A DNA stretch of 64,000 bases from Nitrospira sp. GTDB lineage: Bacteria > Nitrospirota > Nitrospiria > Nitrospirales > Nitrospiraceae. Of this stretch, positions 8,349 through 17,435 are shown piece by piece (within the stretch, counting starts at the first letter, position 1; the number at the start of each line of letters is the position of its first letter). The stretch covers positions 57,203-121,202 of the forward strand of contig SWDM01000003.1 of NCBI GenBank assembly GCA_005116835.1, in the 5' to 3' direction. Below the pieces are notes generated by a model. The model worked only from the letters and a program-made list of their open reading frames with translations. It did not search any database and was not told where the DNA came from. A program made the translations under genes and the position numbers.

Positions 8349-10204
8349 GCTTACGTCAACCAAGTCGATTCAAAGAAATTATCCTCAGTCACTTGCTGAA
8401 GAAGAAGGGAAGTCTTTCCCTGGCGGCTCTGTGCCTCGTTGGGTACACAGCCATCGACCTGCTGAAGCCTTGGCCCCTCAAATTCCTGTTCGACTATGTA
8501 CTGCTGCAGCAGCCGCTTCCGACCTCCCTGGCTACTCTCCAGGGAATGCTCCTAGACGGCATGCTGCTGCCACTCAGCATTGTCGCCGGCTCAATTGTCT
8601 GCATCAGCGTCCTCAGCGGCGTCTTTTCCTATGGCCAGCTGTACCTGACGTCGAAAGTCGGCTTCGAGCTCAGCGCGACACTCCGGCGCGAGCTGTTCTC
8701 ACGCTTGCAGCGCTTGTCTCTGTCCTTTCACCACCAAACCCGCACCGGCGAACTGCTCACCAAAGTGTCGAGCGACACGACTGCGCTCAGGGATGTCTTC
8801 GCCGACTGGACGCTGACGATGGCCGGTCATTGTCTGACTCTTCTCGGCATGATAGCGATCATGTTTGTGTTGAACTGGAAATTGGCCCTTGTCACCATGG
8901 TGACCTTGCCGATTCTCGGCACCCTCCTCTTCCTCTTGATCCGGAAACTCAAGGCCACCGCCCAGAAACAGCGGAAGCAAGAAGGGAAAATCGCCTCCCA
9001 TGTGAGTGAGGTTCTGGGGGCGATCTCCCTCGTCCAGGCGTTCGGCCGGGAGGAGCATGAAGAAACGCGGCTCCAGCAATACAGCGACCACCATGTGGAA
9101 CAAGGCATTCAGACGGCGCGGCTCGTCGCGGCTGGATCCAGAGTGGTCCACGTCATGGAGGCGATTGGAATCGCCGGCACCGTTCTCTTCGGAGGCTGGC
9201 TGGTCCTGACAAAACACATGACGCCGGGCGATCTGCTCATTTTTCTCTCTTATGGCCACTCACTGTATAAACCGGTGCGGCATTTGAGCAGTCTGTCGTT
9301 CAAGTTCTCACGGGCAATGGTCAGCGCAAAACGCGTCGCGGAAATTCTCGACATCGAACCGGAAGTTCGCGATCTGCCCGACGCGCGACAGGCCACGGCC
9401 TTGAGGGGAGACATCGCGTTCAACCACGTGACCTTCGGCTACGAGCGCACCACGAACGTGTTGCATGGGGTGTCCTGTCACATCAAGGCAGGCCAGAGGG
9501 TGGCATTGGTCGGATCCTCCGGAGCCGGAAAGTCGACAATCGTCAACCTGATCCTTCGCCTATACGAACCCCAAACCGGTTCCATCCTGATCGATGGAAT
9601 CGACAGCGCGCAGTACAACCGGGAATCTCTCCGGCAAAATATCGGCATCGTGCTACAAGATACGGTGTTATTCGGCGCCAGCATCGCCGAAAACATTTCC
9701 TATGGGAAACCAGACGCGACGCGCGACGAGATCGAACGAGCGGCGGCGCTCGCCTACGCGCACAACTTCATCGTGGCGTTGCCCGACGGCTACGATACCA
9801 TCCTCGGCGAGAGGGGCGGCACTCTGTCCGGAGGACAACGGCAGCGGATCTGCCTGGCGCGCGCCATCATCAAGCAGCCCTCGATCCTCATCCTCGACGA
9901 GCCGACATCCGCCGTGGATCCGGCGTCGGCATCGCTGATTCGCGATACCGTGGCCCGTCTCCAGGCAGGCAAGACGACCCTCGTGATTGCCCATCAATTC
10001 TTTGCCATGGATCAGTTCGATCAGATTCTGGTCCTCGAAAACGGCCGCCTCGTCGAGCAGGGCACCCACCACCAACTCGTGACTCGAAAAGGCCAGTATT
10101 ACGCTCTGCTGACTCACCAAGCGCGCGGGGCACAGTCGGAAGACGCCGACACATCGAATACGCTCTATCCTGAGACTGAAGGGGAGGCAGAAACATATGC
10201 TTAA
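8345..10204 (+). CDS. ABC exporter half-transporter (permease-ATPase fusion)
   Basis: A 619-aa type IV ABC exporter. The transmembrane domain spans ~1-320 with several hydrophobic helices, including an early DLLKPWPLKFLFDYVLL segment. The ATPase domain has Walker A GSSGAGKST near 389, Q-loop IVLQDT, signature LSGGQRQR near 493, Walker B ILILDEP near 514 and an H-loop IAHQ. It is an MsbA/LipA-like half-transporter that must dimerise. Position inside the glycosyltransferase operon, with an ATGA overlap to the preceding gene, suggests it flips a lipid-linked saccharide or other glycan intermediate across the inner membrane. The substrate is inferred from context only. Confidence 0.9.
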   Translation: MSLRQPSRFKEIILSHLLKKKGSLSLAALCLVGYTAIDLLKPWPLKFLFDYVLLQQPLPTSLATLQGMLLDGMLLPLSIVAGSIVCISVLSGVFSYGQLYLTSKVGFELSATLRRELFSRLQRLSLSFHHQTRTGELLTKVSSDTTALRDVFADWTLTMAGHCLTLLGMIAIMFVLNWKLALVTMVTLPILGTLLFLLIRKLKATAQKQRKQEGKIASHVSEVLGAISLVQAFGREEHEETRLQQYSDHHVEQGIQTARLVAAGSRVVHVMEAIGIAGTVLFGGWLVLTKHMTPGDLLIFLSYGHSLYKPVRHLSSLSFKFSRAMVSAKRVAEILDIEPEVRDLPDARQATALRGDIAFNHVTFGYERTTNVLHGVSCHIKAGQRVALVGSSGAGKSTIVNLILRLYEPQTGSILIDGIDSAQYNRESLRQNIGIVLQDTVLFGASIAENISYGKPDATRDEIERAAALAYAHNFIVALPDGYDTILGERGGTLSGGQRQRICLARAIIKQPSILILDEPTSAVDPASASLIRDTVARLQAGKTTLVIAHQFFAMDQFDQILVLENGRLVEQGTHHQLVTRKGQYYALLTHQARGAQSEDADTSNTLYPETEGEAETYA

Positions 10205-10320
10205 GAGAGTGAATGGTGTGAGGCATTGAATGACAAGCAGGACGCGCTCCAGCGCGAATGCGTGCGCTCTTCGGATGATCCTGGCGATTGCAGATTGCAG
10301 AACCTACAGCCGGTACGAAT

Positions 10321-11220
10321 ATGGTCATCAAAGCCGATAGCCCCAAAACCTATGTCTTGACGATCGATGTCGAGATCGATGCAGGCCCTAAATGGAAGAC
10401 GTCGAACCCTGCATCCTATGAAGGGGTCTATACAGGTATTGAAGTCCTTCAGCGTCTTTGTGACAGCTACGGGGTAAAGCCCGTGTACTTGATCAGCCCC
10501 GCAGTCATGGTTGATCAGAAATCGGTCGATTGTCTCAAGTCTCTCAATAAAAGCCATTGTGAGCTAGGCGCGCATCTCCACGGGGAATACATCCCCCCGA
10601 TGGAACGATTTCCAGGGCCGGATTTCAGTGGATGCGATCCCAAAGACATGCAGTGTGAATATGACAAAGACATCGAGTTCGAGAAACTCAAGAATCTGAC
10701 GAATAAATTTTTCGACCTGTTCGGATATGCCCCGAAGTCATTTCGCGCAGGAAGATTCGGGGCGAGAGGATGGACGTTGGAATGCCTCGAACGTCTAGGA
10801 TACACACATGACACCAGTGTGACCCCTTTCCGCAATTGGCATGACATCGCGGATTTTTCAAAGCCCAGCAGCCTTTCACCCTACTACCCGTCGAAAGACA
10901 ACATCTGTCTGCAGGGAACTTCCACAATTTTGGAGGTTCCGGTTTCCATCACCCCCAATTTGGAGTGGCTCAGACCGACCCCGCGGTTTTCAGATTTTGA
11001 CCAATGCAAGAGGGTCATCGACTGGTATGAGACCCACACCACTCCGACTGTCTTATGCAGCATGTTTCACAACGTGGAACTGGTCCCGAACAAGAGTCCC
11101 TACTGCAAGACCGCAGAAGACTGCCATGCGATGCTTGAGAGGATAGAACAGACATTTCACCTGTTGAAAACACGAGGCTATCGCTTCAAGACACTCGATC
11201 AAATAACCGTAGACGGGTAA
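10321..11220 (+). CDS. Polysaccharide deacetylase-like protein
   Basis: 299 aa from the ATG at 10321; a TTG 33 nt upstream is in frame but less likely, and neither has a clear Shine-Dalgarno site. NodB-like fold: TIDVEID near the N-terminus supplies the metal-binding acidic residues, ELGAHLHGEY near 81-90 is the His motif, FRAGRFGARG is the arginine-containing motif and SMFHNVEL near the C-terminus holds the last His. Similar proteins occur in exopolysaccharide loci as intracellular or inner-membrane-associated deacetylases. No signal peptide is visible. The 116-nt gap after the ABC gene may hold a separate promoter, but none was recognised. Confidence 0.78.
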   Translation: MVIKADSPKTYVLTIDVEIDAGPKWKTSNPASYEGVYTGIEVLQRLCDSYGVKPVYLISPAVMVDQKSVDCLKSLNKSHCELGAHLHGEYIPPMERFPGPDFSGCDPKDMQCEYDKDIEFEKLKNLTNKFFDLFGYAPKSFRAGRFGARGWTLECLERLGYTHDTSVTPFRNWHDIADFSKPSSLSPYYPSKDNICLQGTSTILEVPVSITPNLEWLRPTPRFSDFDQCKRVIDWYETHTTPTVLCSMFHNVELVPNKSPYCKTAEDCHAMLERIEQTFHLLKTRGYRFKTLDQITVDG

Positions 11221-11283
11221 CACCGATCATGCTGTGTACGAACCGACATTCGAAGAGGATTGCCGCAGCCAAGCCCGCATACT

Positions 11284-12273
11284 ATGCGTAAAGTTCTCAT
11301 TATCATCGATAAATTCGGCTGGTCTTACGACGCCATCGTGAAGGGACTGACGAAAGGCCATACCGATGGCGCTCTGTCGTTCGACATCGTTTCCCTGGCA
11401 GACAACCTCGATTATATCGAACGGCATCACACGCAATATGATCTCGTATTTGCCGTGGGCTGGACCTTGGTCATGTCCAAAAAGAGGAAGCATCGGTACC
11501 GCCAAGAATTGACCTTTCTCGATCGCCGGAAACTCATTACCGGTATCCATTCTCATCGTTCGTGGGATGAATATGCCTCTCTCCCTGAGGCCTGCCCTCC
11601 CCCACCCCTAGAGCTGATCGAAGAGCTCTCCACGCTGAGGCACATCAATGTCATCAGTCGGCGCTTGTTTGACATCTTTCGGGAAGCCGGATTAACGAAT
11701 ATCACCCTGACAGAAAACGGTGTGGATACGGATCTCTTTGTCCCCACTCATCCCATTACCACTGATCGCCACCGCCCTCTTATCGTGGGCTTTTGCGGAA
11801 GTACTCACATCGACAAGCACGATCATTTGAAGGGCTATTCCCAATTTATTGCGCCGCTACGCGAGCTACCCAACGTGGAGATCAAAGTCCTGGGTGGAAA
11901 AGGCGAGGGGCAAGTCAAACGGGAGGAGATGCCCCAGCTGTACAACCAGATCGACCTCTATATCTGCGCGTCGACCTCTGAGGGATTTTCCCAGAGTGTC
12001 CTTGAGGCCTCCGCCTGTGGGCGCGGCGTGATTTCTACACGAGTGGGCGGCTGTGAAGATCTCATCACGGAAGGACATAACGGATTCTTCATTGGGAGAG
12101 ACCTTCCGGGCATCAAGCGTTTGGTCACCCAATTGGAAGCCGATCGTCTTCTAGTCCAACAACTTGGAGGCAATAATCGTAAGCGGGTTCTGGAACGGTA
12201 TGCCTGGGCTATCCAAGGACCGGTGTGGCTGGAATTTATTCAATCCAACCTTCCGGAACCTGTCGGCGCATGA
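11284..12273 (+). CDS. Glycosyltransferase, GT4/family 1 type
   Basis: 329 aa from the ATG at 11284. A TTG at 11260 is in frame, but the conserved sequence begins at MRKVLIIIDKFGW. The C-terminal GT-B donor domain is clear: GFCGST, then KVLGGKGEG, YICASTSEGFSQSVLEA (the E-x7-E motif of retaining GT4 enzymes, ~230-245), GRGVISTRVGGCEDLI and GHNGFF. Inferred: transfers a nucleotide-activated sugar during assembly of the glycan. The acceptor and sugar are unknown. Same strand as, and 63 nt downstream of, the deacetylase gene. Confidence 0.85.
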   Translation: MRKVLIIIDKFGWSYDAIVKGLTKGHTDGALSFDIVSLADNLDYIERHHTQYDLVFAVGWTLVMSKKRKHRYRQELTFLDRRKLITGIHSHRSWDEYASLPEACPPPPLELIEELSTLRHINVISRRLFDIFREAGLTNITLTENGVDTDLFVPTHPITTDRHRPLIVGFCGSTHIDKHDHLKGYSQFIAPLRELPNVEIKVLGGKGEGQVKREEMPQLYNQIDLYICASTSEGFSQSVLEASACGRGVISTRVGGCEDLITEGHNGFFIGRDLPGIKRLVTQLEADRLLVQQLGGNNRKRVLERYAWAIQGPVWLEFIQSNLPEPVGA

Positions 12274-12413
12274 CAGGCGCACATCGCAGGATGAAAAAGA
12301 GCAGATGATGGCGAGATGGGCAGTCCTGACAACGTGGCACTCTTCCTGACCCCTTCGCCGACTGCGCTGGAGACAGCAGGCCATGCTTTACAGACCCTGT
12401 TCGGTGACGCGTC

Positions 12414-13565
12414 ATGACTATTATCTGTACCGGGAAAATTGCCAATACGACGGTGGGGCATATCGACCATGCGATGGCCTATCCAGCGGGATTCCAGCGG
12501 CTGGGCCATGATGTCTATGTGATGGAGCGGGTGGGGTCGAACCGCTGTGCCGATTCCAACAAACAAAAGATACCTTTTGAACGATGGGATGGCCGGCTCC
12601 ATTTTGAAGAAGTGATGAAGATGTACGGCATATGGCCTCGGTGCTGCTTGATCTATAAGGAAGGTGAGGCGACCCACGGAATGTCATATGCTGAGGCGGT
12701 CACGGTGGCCAAGCGGTGCGATTTACTCATCACCCGCAGCGGAGAGATCAACAAAGCTCCCGACATATTCGATCAGGCAAAACGACGAGCCTACTTCGAC
12801 GGCAATTCCGGCAATACGCAAGTTCTTCTTCAACAACATGGCGCTTCATACGAAGCGCTGGACCGCTACGAACACCTGTTCACACTTGGGCTCAATATCG
12901 GGACGAATAGGTGTCCTCTTCCCACGGGAGACCGCCAGTGGCATCCCATGGTCCGTCCAGTGGTGCTGTCTATGTGGCCAAGCAGCACAAATCACGGCAG
13001 CAACCGATTCACGACAATTTCCACTTGGAAAGGCAGAGCGACCTTCCAGTGGGAAGAGCAATCCTCAGGCGATAAATCTGATAATTGGGTTCGTTTCCTC
13101 GATCTCCCTCAAAAAACGGGACAGGAATTTGAAATCGCTATGCAGATCGACTCGGCCAGGCATCGAGCAGATTGCGGGCTGTTCCTTGAGAAGGACTGGC
13201 AGCTCACGGACCCTGGAAACCTCCATACTCTCTCTGACTACCGCAATTACATAGGGCAATCCCGTGCCGAGTTTAGCGTCGCCCATAATCGGTATGTCCA
13301 GTTTTCTACAGGCTGGTTCAGCGATCGAAGCGCCCTCTATCTGGCCAGTGGGAAGCCGGTCTTAGTGCAGTCGACCGGAATTGAGCGGCATCTCCCGACG
13401 GGAAAGGGGCTGCTGACCTTTACGACGATGGAGGAAGCCATTGCCGGCATCGAAGAGATTAACGGGAATTATGCGTTCCACAGCCGGGCAGCACGAGAGA
13501 TTGCCGAGGAGTATTTCGATTCGGATCGGGTGCTGGCAAAGATACTCAATCGAGTCGGGTATTGA
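12414..13565 (+). CDS. Glycosyltransferase-like protein of unknown specificity
   Basis: A 383-aa protein. The C-terminal part looks like the donor half of a GT-B enzyme: YVQFSTGWFSDRSALYLASG, then KPVLVQSTG and a final helix-rich tail, a pattern seen in CgeB-like and other atypical glycosyltransferases. The N-terminal half (HIDHAMAYPAGFQRLGHDVYVMER) fits an acceptor domain in which a conserved glycine loop is replaced. No nucleotide-sugar motif is strong enough to name the family, so the call rests on this pattern and on the neighbouring glycosyltransferases. 140 nt separate it from the previous gene. Confidence 0.6.
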   Translation: MTIICTGKIANTTVGHIDHAMAYPAGFQRLGHDVYVMERVGSNRCADSNKQKIPFERWDGRLHFEEVMKMYGIWPRCCLIYKEGEATHGMSYAEAVTVAKRCDLLITRSGEINKAPDIFDQAKRRAYFDGNSGNTQVLLQQHGASYEALDRYEHLFTLGLNIGTNRCPLPTGDRQWHPMVRPVVLSMWPSSTNHGSNRFTTISTWKGRATFQWEEQSSGDKSDNWVRFLDLPQKTGQEFEIAMQIDSARHRADCGLFLEKDWQLTDPGNLHTLSDYRNYIGQSRAEFSVAHNRYVQFSTGWFSDRSALYLASGKPVLVQSTGIERHLPTGKGLLTFTTMEEAIAGIEEINGNYAFHSRAAREIAEEYFDSDRVLAKILNRVGY

Positions 13566-13687
13566 TGTCAGCCGCCACTAGTACTCCCTGTTTGCTCGAC
13601 AGGTCCGCGAGACGCAGTGGAAGGGCAAGCAGTTGCCAACTTACATGAATCCCGTGACATTCTCCCTGCGACCAGGCATTTTCAGGC

Positions 13688-15157
13688 ATGCGTTATAAGG
13701 CTGGAATTCAACACACCATATTGTCTGTCGCTTTCGCGCTGTTATTCGCCAGTACGGCGGAGGCTGCTGCTGAGTTGAAGGGTAGGGATGCGTCGTTAAC
13801 ACAATCGCCCGTTGCAGAGGCTCTTGGCTCAAATGCGCCATCGGAACCCACTAAGCTCAACACTCCAGCTATCGAGCATTTTGATCCGAATGCACCACTG
13901 ATCCCCGCCTTAGCTACTACTCAGGTTAAAGAACCTTTCGATCCGAATGCGCCACCGAGAACCACCATACCCATCGGACCCAATTTGACGTTCGGCGGAT
14001 TTGTAGAACTCCAGGCGGACACGGAACGTCGCTACAGCCTAGGGGCTCGGTCTGACGATGCAACCAGCATCTTTACCCCAAAGTTGTCCCCTGCTTTTTC
14101 CTATGACCCCAACCGATACCTTCAGATCTATGCGAATCCTACAATCGAGACGCCTGTCGCCTTCGAGGAAACCGTCGACAATACTCAAACCCCGGCGGTG
14201 AAGTTGAACCTCGCCTTTTTGACGCTGAAGAATATCGTTGATGGAGCAAGGCTGCAGGTAGGAAGACAACGTTTCATCGATAACCGAAGATGGCTGTTCA
14301 ATGAAAACATGGACGCTGCCAGGCTGGCCTACCAATATGAAAACGTGTCCGTGGAGTTATCGGCTAGCCGCCTCGATCTGTTTCAGCGTGATTTGTTGAA
14401 CCGGGAACGAAAGGATACAGGGGAAACCTTCATCAATTATTATTCATATCTCGACTACAAATTCGGCAAAAAAAATCATGTCGGCCTATTTGCCTTATAT
14501 CAGGATGAGCAACTCTTAGATCAGAAACATCCTATTTTTTTCGGCTTGCAGTCGGAAGGGAGAATCCTCAAGCACTTAAAGTACTGGGTTCAAACAGCCA
14601 TCGTGCGAGGTACGGATCACACCAAACATATTCGCGGAGAGGCGATCGATGTCGGTCTGACCCAGGTCTTTGACCATGCCATGGAGCCCTCCATTACAGT
14701 CGGCTATGCCTATGGCACAGGGGATCGCAACCCCAACGACAATGTCGATACCTCATTTCGGCAAAGCGGCTTTCAGGGAAATTCCGATAAATTCCACGGT
14801 GTGGCGCGGTTTAAATATTACGGCGAAGTACTTGACCCCAGGCTCGCTAACCTCATGATCTTCACCGGTGGCGTAGGCATCAGGCCAGGAGAGAAGACCT
14901 CATTCGATTTGGTCTATCACTATTACTTACAAGACCATGCTTCTCCAAGAATCAGTGGCTCCGATCTCACGACCGACCCAGCCGGACTCAGTAAACACGT
15001 CGGCAGTGGATTGGACTTTATTGCGGGCTATCAGGAAATAGCCGCCCTGCAGACCAAGTTTGTCCTCGGTTATTTTCTCCCTGGCAAGGCCTTTGCCGAC
15101 ACCTCCCGTGACGGTGCTTTCTTGGCCAGCATACTATTCCGGTACAACTTCTACTAA
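13688..15157 (+). CDS. AlgE-like alginate-export family outer-membrane porin
   Basis: 489 aa with an N-terminal signal peptide (hydrophobic residues ~8-24, cleavage after ASTAEA). A low-complexity linker carries two copies of FDPNAP (about residues 59-64 and 80-85). The remainder is a beta-barrel rich in alternating aromatic strands, ending in a terminal aromatic (RYNFY) as expected for BAM-inserted proteins. Segments such as LQVGRQRFIDNRRWLFNENM and SKHVGSGLDFIAGYQ fit the alginate export family (AlgE). Inferred role: outer-membrane channel for the polymer made by the operon at 1-13565. It could also be a general porin; the context favours export. Confidence 0.8.
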   Translation: MRYKAGIQHTILSVAFALLFASTAEAAAELKGRDASLTQSPVAEALGSNAPSEPTKLNTPAIEHFDPNAPLIPALATTQVKEPFDPNAPPRTTIPIGPNLTFGGFVELQADTERRYSLGARSDDATSIFTPKLSPAFSYDPNRYLQIYANPTIETPVAFEETVDNTQTPAVKLNLAFLTLKNIVDGARLQVGRQRFIDNRRWLFNENMDAARLAYQYENVSVELSASRLDLFQRDLLNRERKDTGETFINYYSYLDYKFGKKNHVGLFALYQDEQLLDQKHPIFFGLQSEGRILKHLKYWVQTAIVRGTDHTKHIRGEAIDVGLTQVFDHAMEPSITVGYAYGTGDRNPNDNVDTSFRQSGFQGNSDKFHGVARFKYYGEVLDPRLANLMIFTGGVGIRPGEKTSFDLVYHYYLQDHASPRISGSDLTTDPAGLSKHVGSGLDFIAGYQEIAALQTKFVLGYFLPGKAFADTSRDGAFLASILFRYNFY

Positions 15158-15204
15158 AATCCGCATTATTCTAGACCGTTCGTCGCCCCCCGTCCTTCCT
15201 CCCC

Positions 15205-15250
15205 CTGGCCCGCATTGCCTTCGTGACGAAGCGAAGGAGAGGCGGGCCAG
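15205..15250. repeat. Inverted repeat, possible terminator
   Basis: CTGGCCCGC at 15205-15213 and GCGGGCCAG at 15242-15250 are a perfect 9-bp inverted repeat enclosing a 28-nt loop with an inner TTCG/CGAA stem. It lies 48 nt after the porin stop. There is no U-tract, so a terminator role is only possible. Confidence 0.45.
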
Positions 15251-15280
15251 ATGAGCGGCGCAAGGCCCGAGGCCGACCCT

Positions 15281-15310
15281 CGTTTCACGTTTCACGCCTC
15301 ACGTTTCACG
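15281..15310. repeat. CGTTTCACG short tandem words
   Basis: Three degenerate copies of CGTTTCACG in a row, one arm of the intergenic word-repeat class seen at 21931, 29614 and 31888. The opposite arm is absent here. Confidence 0.6.
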
Positions 15311-15343
15311 GGTCTTAGGAGCGGACGACCCTTCAAGATCCTG

Positions 15344-15763
15344 TTAGGGAATGTCGTCGAGAAGAGTCGACTGAATCCTCGGTAGAGGCGCAGTCTGTCG
15401 AGGAGGGCCGGGAAGGACGGTTGCGGAGCCGCTTTGGTTGGCGCCCTGGATCAATCCGATCGAGAGTTGCGGCCCAAGTGTGGAGACAGCCCCGCTCCAT
15501 GCCTGACCGGTCGTGGGATTCCGAAAGCTATACGATTGGAAATTGTTCCCTGGGTTGTACAGAAACCCTTGTGTGCCCTGATTGTCGAGATAGAGGCTCC
15601 CGGGACCTGGCCCTCTGACCAGCGGCGCGACCCCTCCATCGAATGAACGAACGCTGGAAATCGATTGTCCCCAGGCCTGGGAGTTCAGCAACAAAAGAAG
15701 CAGGAACAGGGCAGGCCCGGCCATCACCGACAATAATTTCACTGCGTGACGATTCATTCGCAT
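15344..15763 (-). CDS. Hypothetical secreted protein
   Basis: About 139 aa from the ATG at 15763 (MRMNRHAVKLL...). An upstream in-frame ATG at 15814 would add 17 residues that do not look like a signal sequence. A strong signal peptide (FLLLLLLNSQAWGQ, cleavage after AWG or GQS) is followed by a Gly/Pro/Ser-rich mature part with no recognised domain. It is convergent with the porin gene and divergent from the TolC gene at 15865, whose promoter region it shares. Function not identified. Confidence 0.55.
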   Translation of the reverse strand: MRMNRHAVKLLSVMAGPALFLLLLLLNSQAWGQSISSVRSFDGGVAPLVRGPGPGSLYLDNQGTQGFLYNPGNNFQSYSFRNPTTGQAWSGAVSTLGPQLSIGLIQGANQSGSATVLPGPPRQTAPLPRIQSTLLDDIP

Positions 15764-15864
15764 GACCCGATGATCCTGAAATCCCATGGCAAATTGTCCA
15801 TGACAGTTTCGCATAGAATCATTATAGTATCGACTGACATGCCTTGTCGATCAAAGGGGGATCT

Positions 15865-17430
15865 ATGAAGCAAGCTATCATAATGAATAGATGGTGGCAC
15901 ACATGCGCCTATGCCATCGGCATAGGCCTGATCTTGTCGCCTGGGCTCAGTTGGGGTTTGGAATCCGACAAGACTCCGGTAATGGAACGACGGGAAGCGA
16001 TCTCCCTCGCGGACGCGGCACTGCAAGCACTGAAGCATAATTTGGATATCAGCATCAGTCGCCAGACGAAAGAAAGTCGACAGGCCGATATCACTGTCGA
16101 ACAAGCGAAATTCGATCCGACTTTGAGCGTGAACGGTCAGTTCAATCGAGCCGTGAGCCCACTCAACCGCCCGGTATTCGGCGCAACCAGCGGCAGCTTG
16201 ACCGGGATTACCACCTTCGATCAACGAAACCACTCCGTCACGCTTGATGCGACGGCAAATTTGCCCACCGGCGGCAACGTCGATCTGAACTACAGCCCAG
16301 CTCGGACGAGTGTGAACCAGAACGTAGCAGGCGGGTTCCTGTTCAATCCTTCCTATACAGGCGGCCTCGCCCTCACGATCACACAACCTCTCCTCCGCAA
16401 CGCAGGCTTCGACGTGACCAAGACCTTCATCCGCGTGGCGCAGAATAATGCCTTCGTGGAAGAACATGTGTTTCGCGATCGTGTCCTCACCGTCCTGGCC
16501 TCGGTGGAGCAGACCTATTGGGAAGTGGTTTTCGCCAATGAGAATCTGAAAGTGGCAGAGGCAGCGCTGAAAGCCGCGCAGGAACTCTTGGCCACCAACC
16601 GCGCAAAGGCCAAGGCCGGAATCATGTCGATCGTCGATGTCTTGCAAGCCGAAGCAGCCGTCGCCTCGCGGGTCGAGCAGGTGCTGGTCGCGGATAAAAC
16701 GATTCGAGACCAGGAAGATCAACTCCGCCGTTTGCTCAACCCTGCGGAAGAGGATCTGCGTCAAGACTTGCGCCTGACTCCGCTCGACCAACCGGTGGTC
16801 ACCCTCGAACCGATCAGCCTGCAGGAAGCCATCGATACGGCCATCGAGCTGCGGCCTGAAATCGCCCAAGCGATGAAAAATATGGAGACGAGCGAACTCA
16901 ACACCAAGTTTGCCAAAAATCAGATTCTCCCGACCCTCTCGTTCCAGGGAACCATGGGAATGGCAGGGCTGGGAAAAGACTATGGGGACTCAGTAAACCG
17001 AAACTTCAACGGCGATTACTATAACTACGGCGCGGGCCTTGTCCTGAGTTACCCTCTCGGTAACCGCTCAGCCTGGAGCACCTATAACAAACGGCAGCTG
17101 GAGGCCAAGAATGCCGAAGCCTCCCTTGTGAATGTGCGGCAGCAGATCATCGTGGGGGTACGCGAAGCGGTTCGTCGAGTCCAGACAGATTTCAAACGGA
17201 TCGAAACGACTCGCTCAGCCAGAATCATGGCAGAGAAGCAGTTGCAGGCGGAGCAAGAGCGATTGAAAGTGGGGCTCAGCACCACGCGCTTTGTGCTCGA
17301 CTTCCAACGGGATCTCGCGACAGCCCAAGGAAACGAGTTGCGCGCCACAGTCGATTACAATAAATCCCTCTCCAACCTCTCGCGGCACAAAGCCACCACG
17401 CTCGACCGTTATAATCTCCAACTCAACTGA
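15865..17430 (+). CDS. TolC-family outer-membrane efflux protein
   Basis: 521 aa from the ATG at 15865, preceded by AAAGGGGG. The upstream TTG at 15844 is rejected because it would bury this ribosome-binding site. Signal peptide at ~1-35. Two homologous halves, each with an outer-membrane efflux protein domain: ISLADAALQALKHNLDI and SLQEAIDTAIELRPEIAQA start the halves, with long coiled-coil helices (KVAEAALKAAQELLATNRAKA, then the RRVQTDFKRIE region). Known: TolC trimers form a periplasmic tunnel for efflux or type I secretion. No MFP or RND partner is adjacent; instead a membrane protease-like gene follows after 5 nt. Confidence 0.88.
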   Translation: MKQAIIMNRWWHTCAYAIGIGLILSPGLSWGLESDKTPVMERREAISLADAALQALKHNLDISISRQTKESRQADITVEQAKFDPTLSVNGQFNRAVSPLNRPVFGATSGSLTGITTFDQRNHSVTLDATANLPTGGNVDLNYSPARTSVNQNVAGGFLFNPSYTGGLALTITQPLLRNAGFDVTKTFIRVAQNNAFVEEHVFRDRVLTVLASVEQTYWEVVFANENLKVAEAALKAAQELLATNRAKAKAGIMSIVDVLQAEAAVASRVEQVLVADKTIRDQEDQLRRLLNPAEEDLRQDLRLTPLDQPVVTLEPISLQEAIDTAIELRPEIAQAMKNMETSELNTKFAKNQILPTLSFQGTMGMAGLGKDYGDSVNRNFNGDYYNYGAGLVLSYPLGNRSAWSTYNKRQLEAKNAEASLVNVRQQIIVGVREAVRRVQTDFKRIETTRSARIMAEKQLQAEQERLKVGLSTTRFVLDFQRDLATAQGNELRATVDYNKSLSNLSRHKATTLDRYNLQLN

Positions 17431-17435
17431 CCCCC

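Noticed and set aside
8248..9009. 253-codon frame overlapping the ABC exporter gene
   Set aside because: Out-of-frame shadow of the deacetylase fusion end and exporter start; low-complexity composition.
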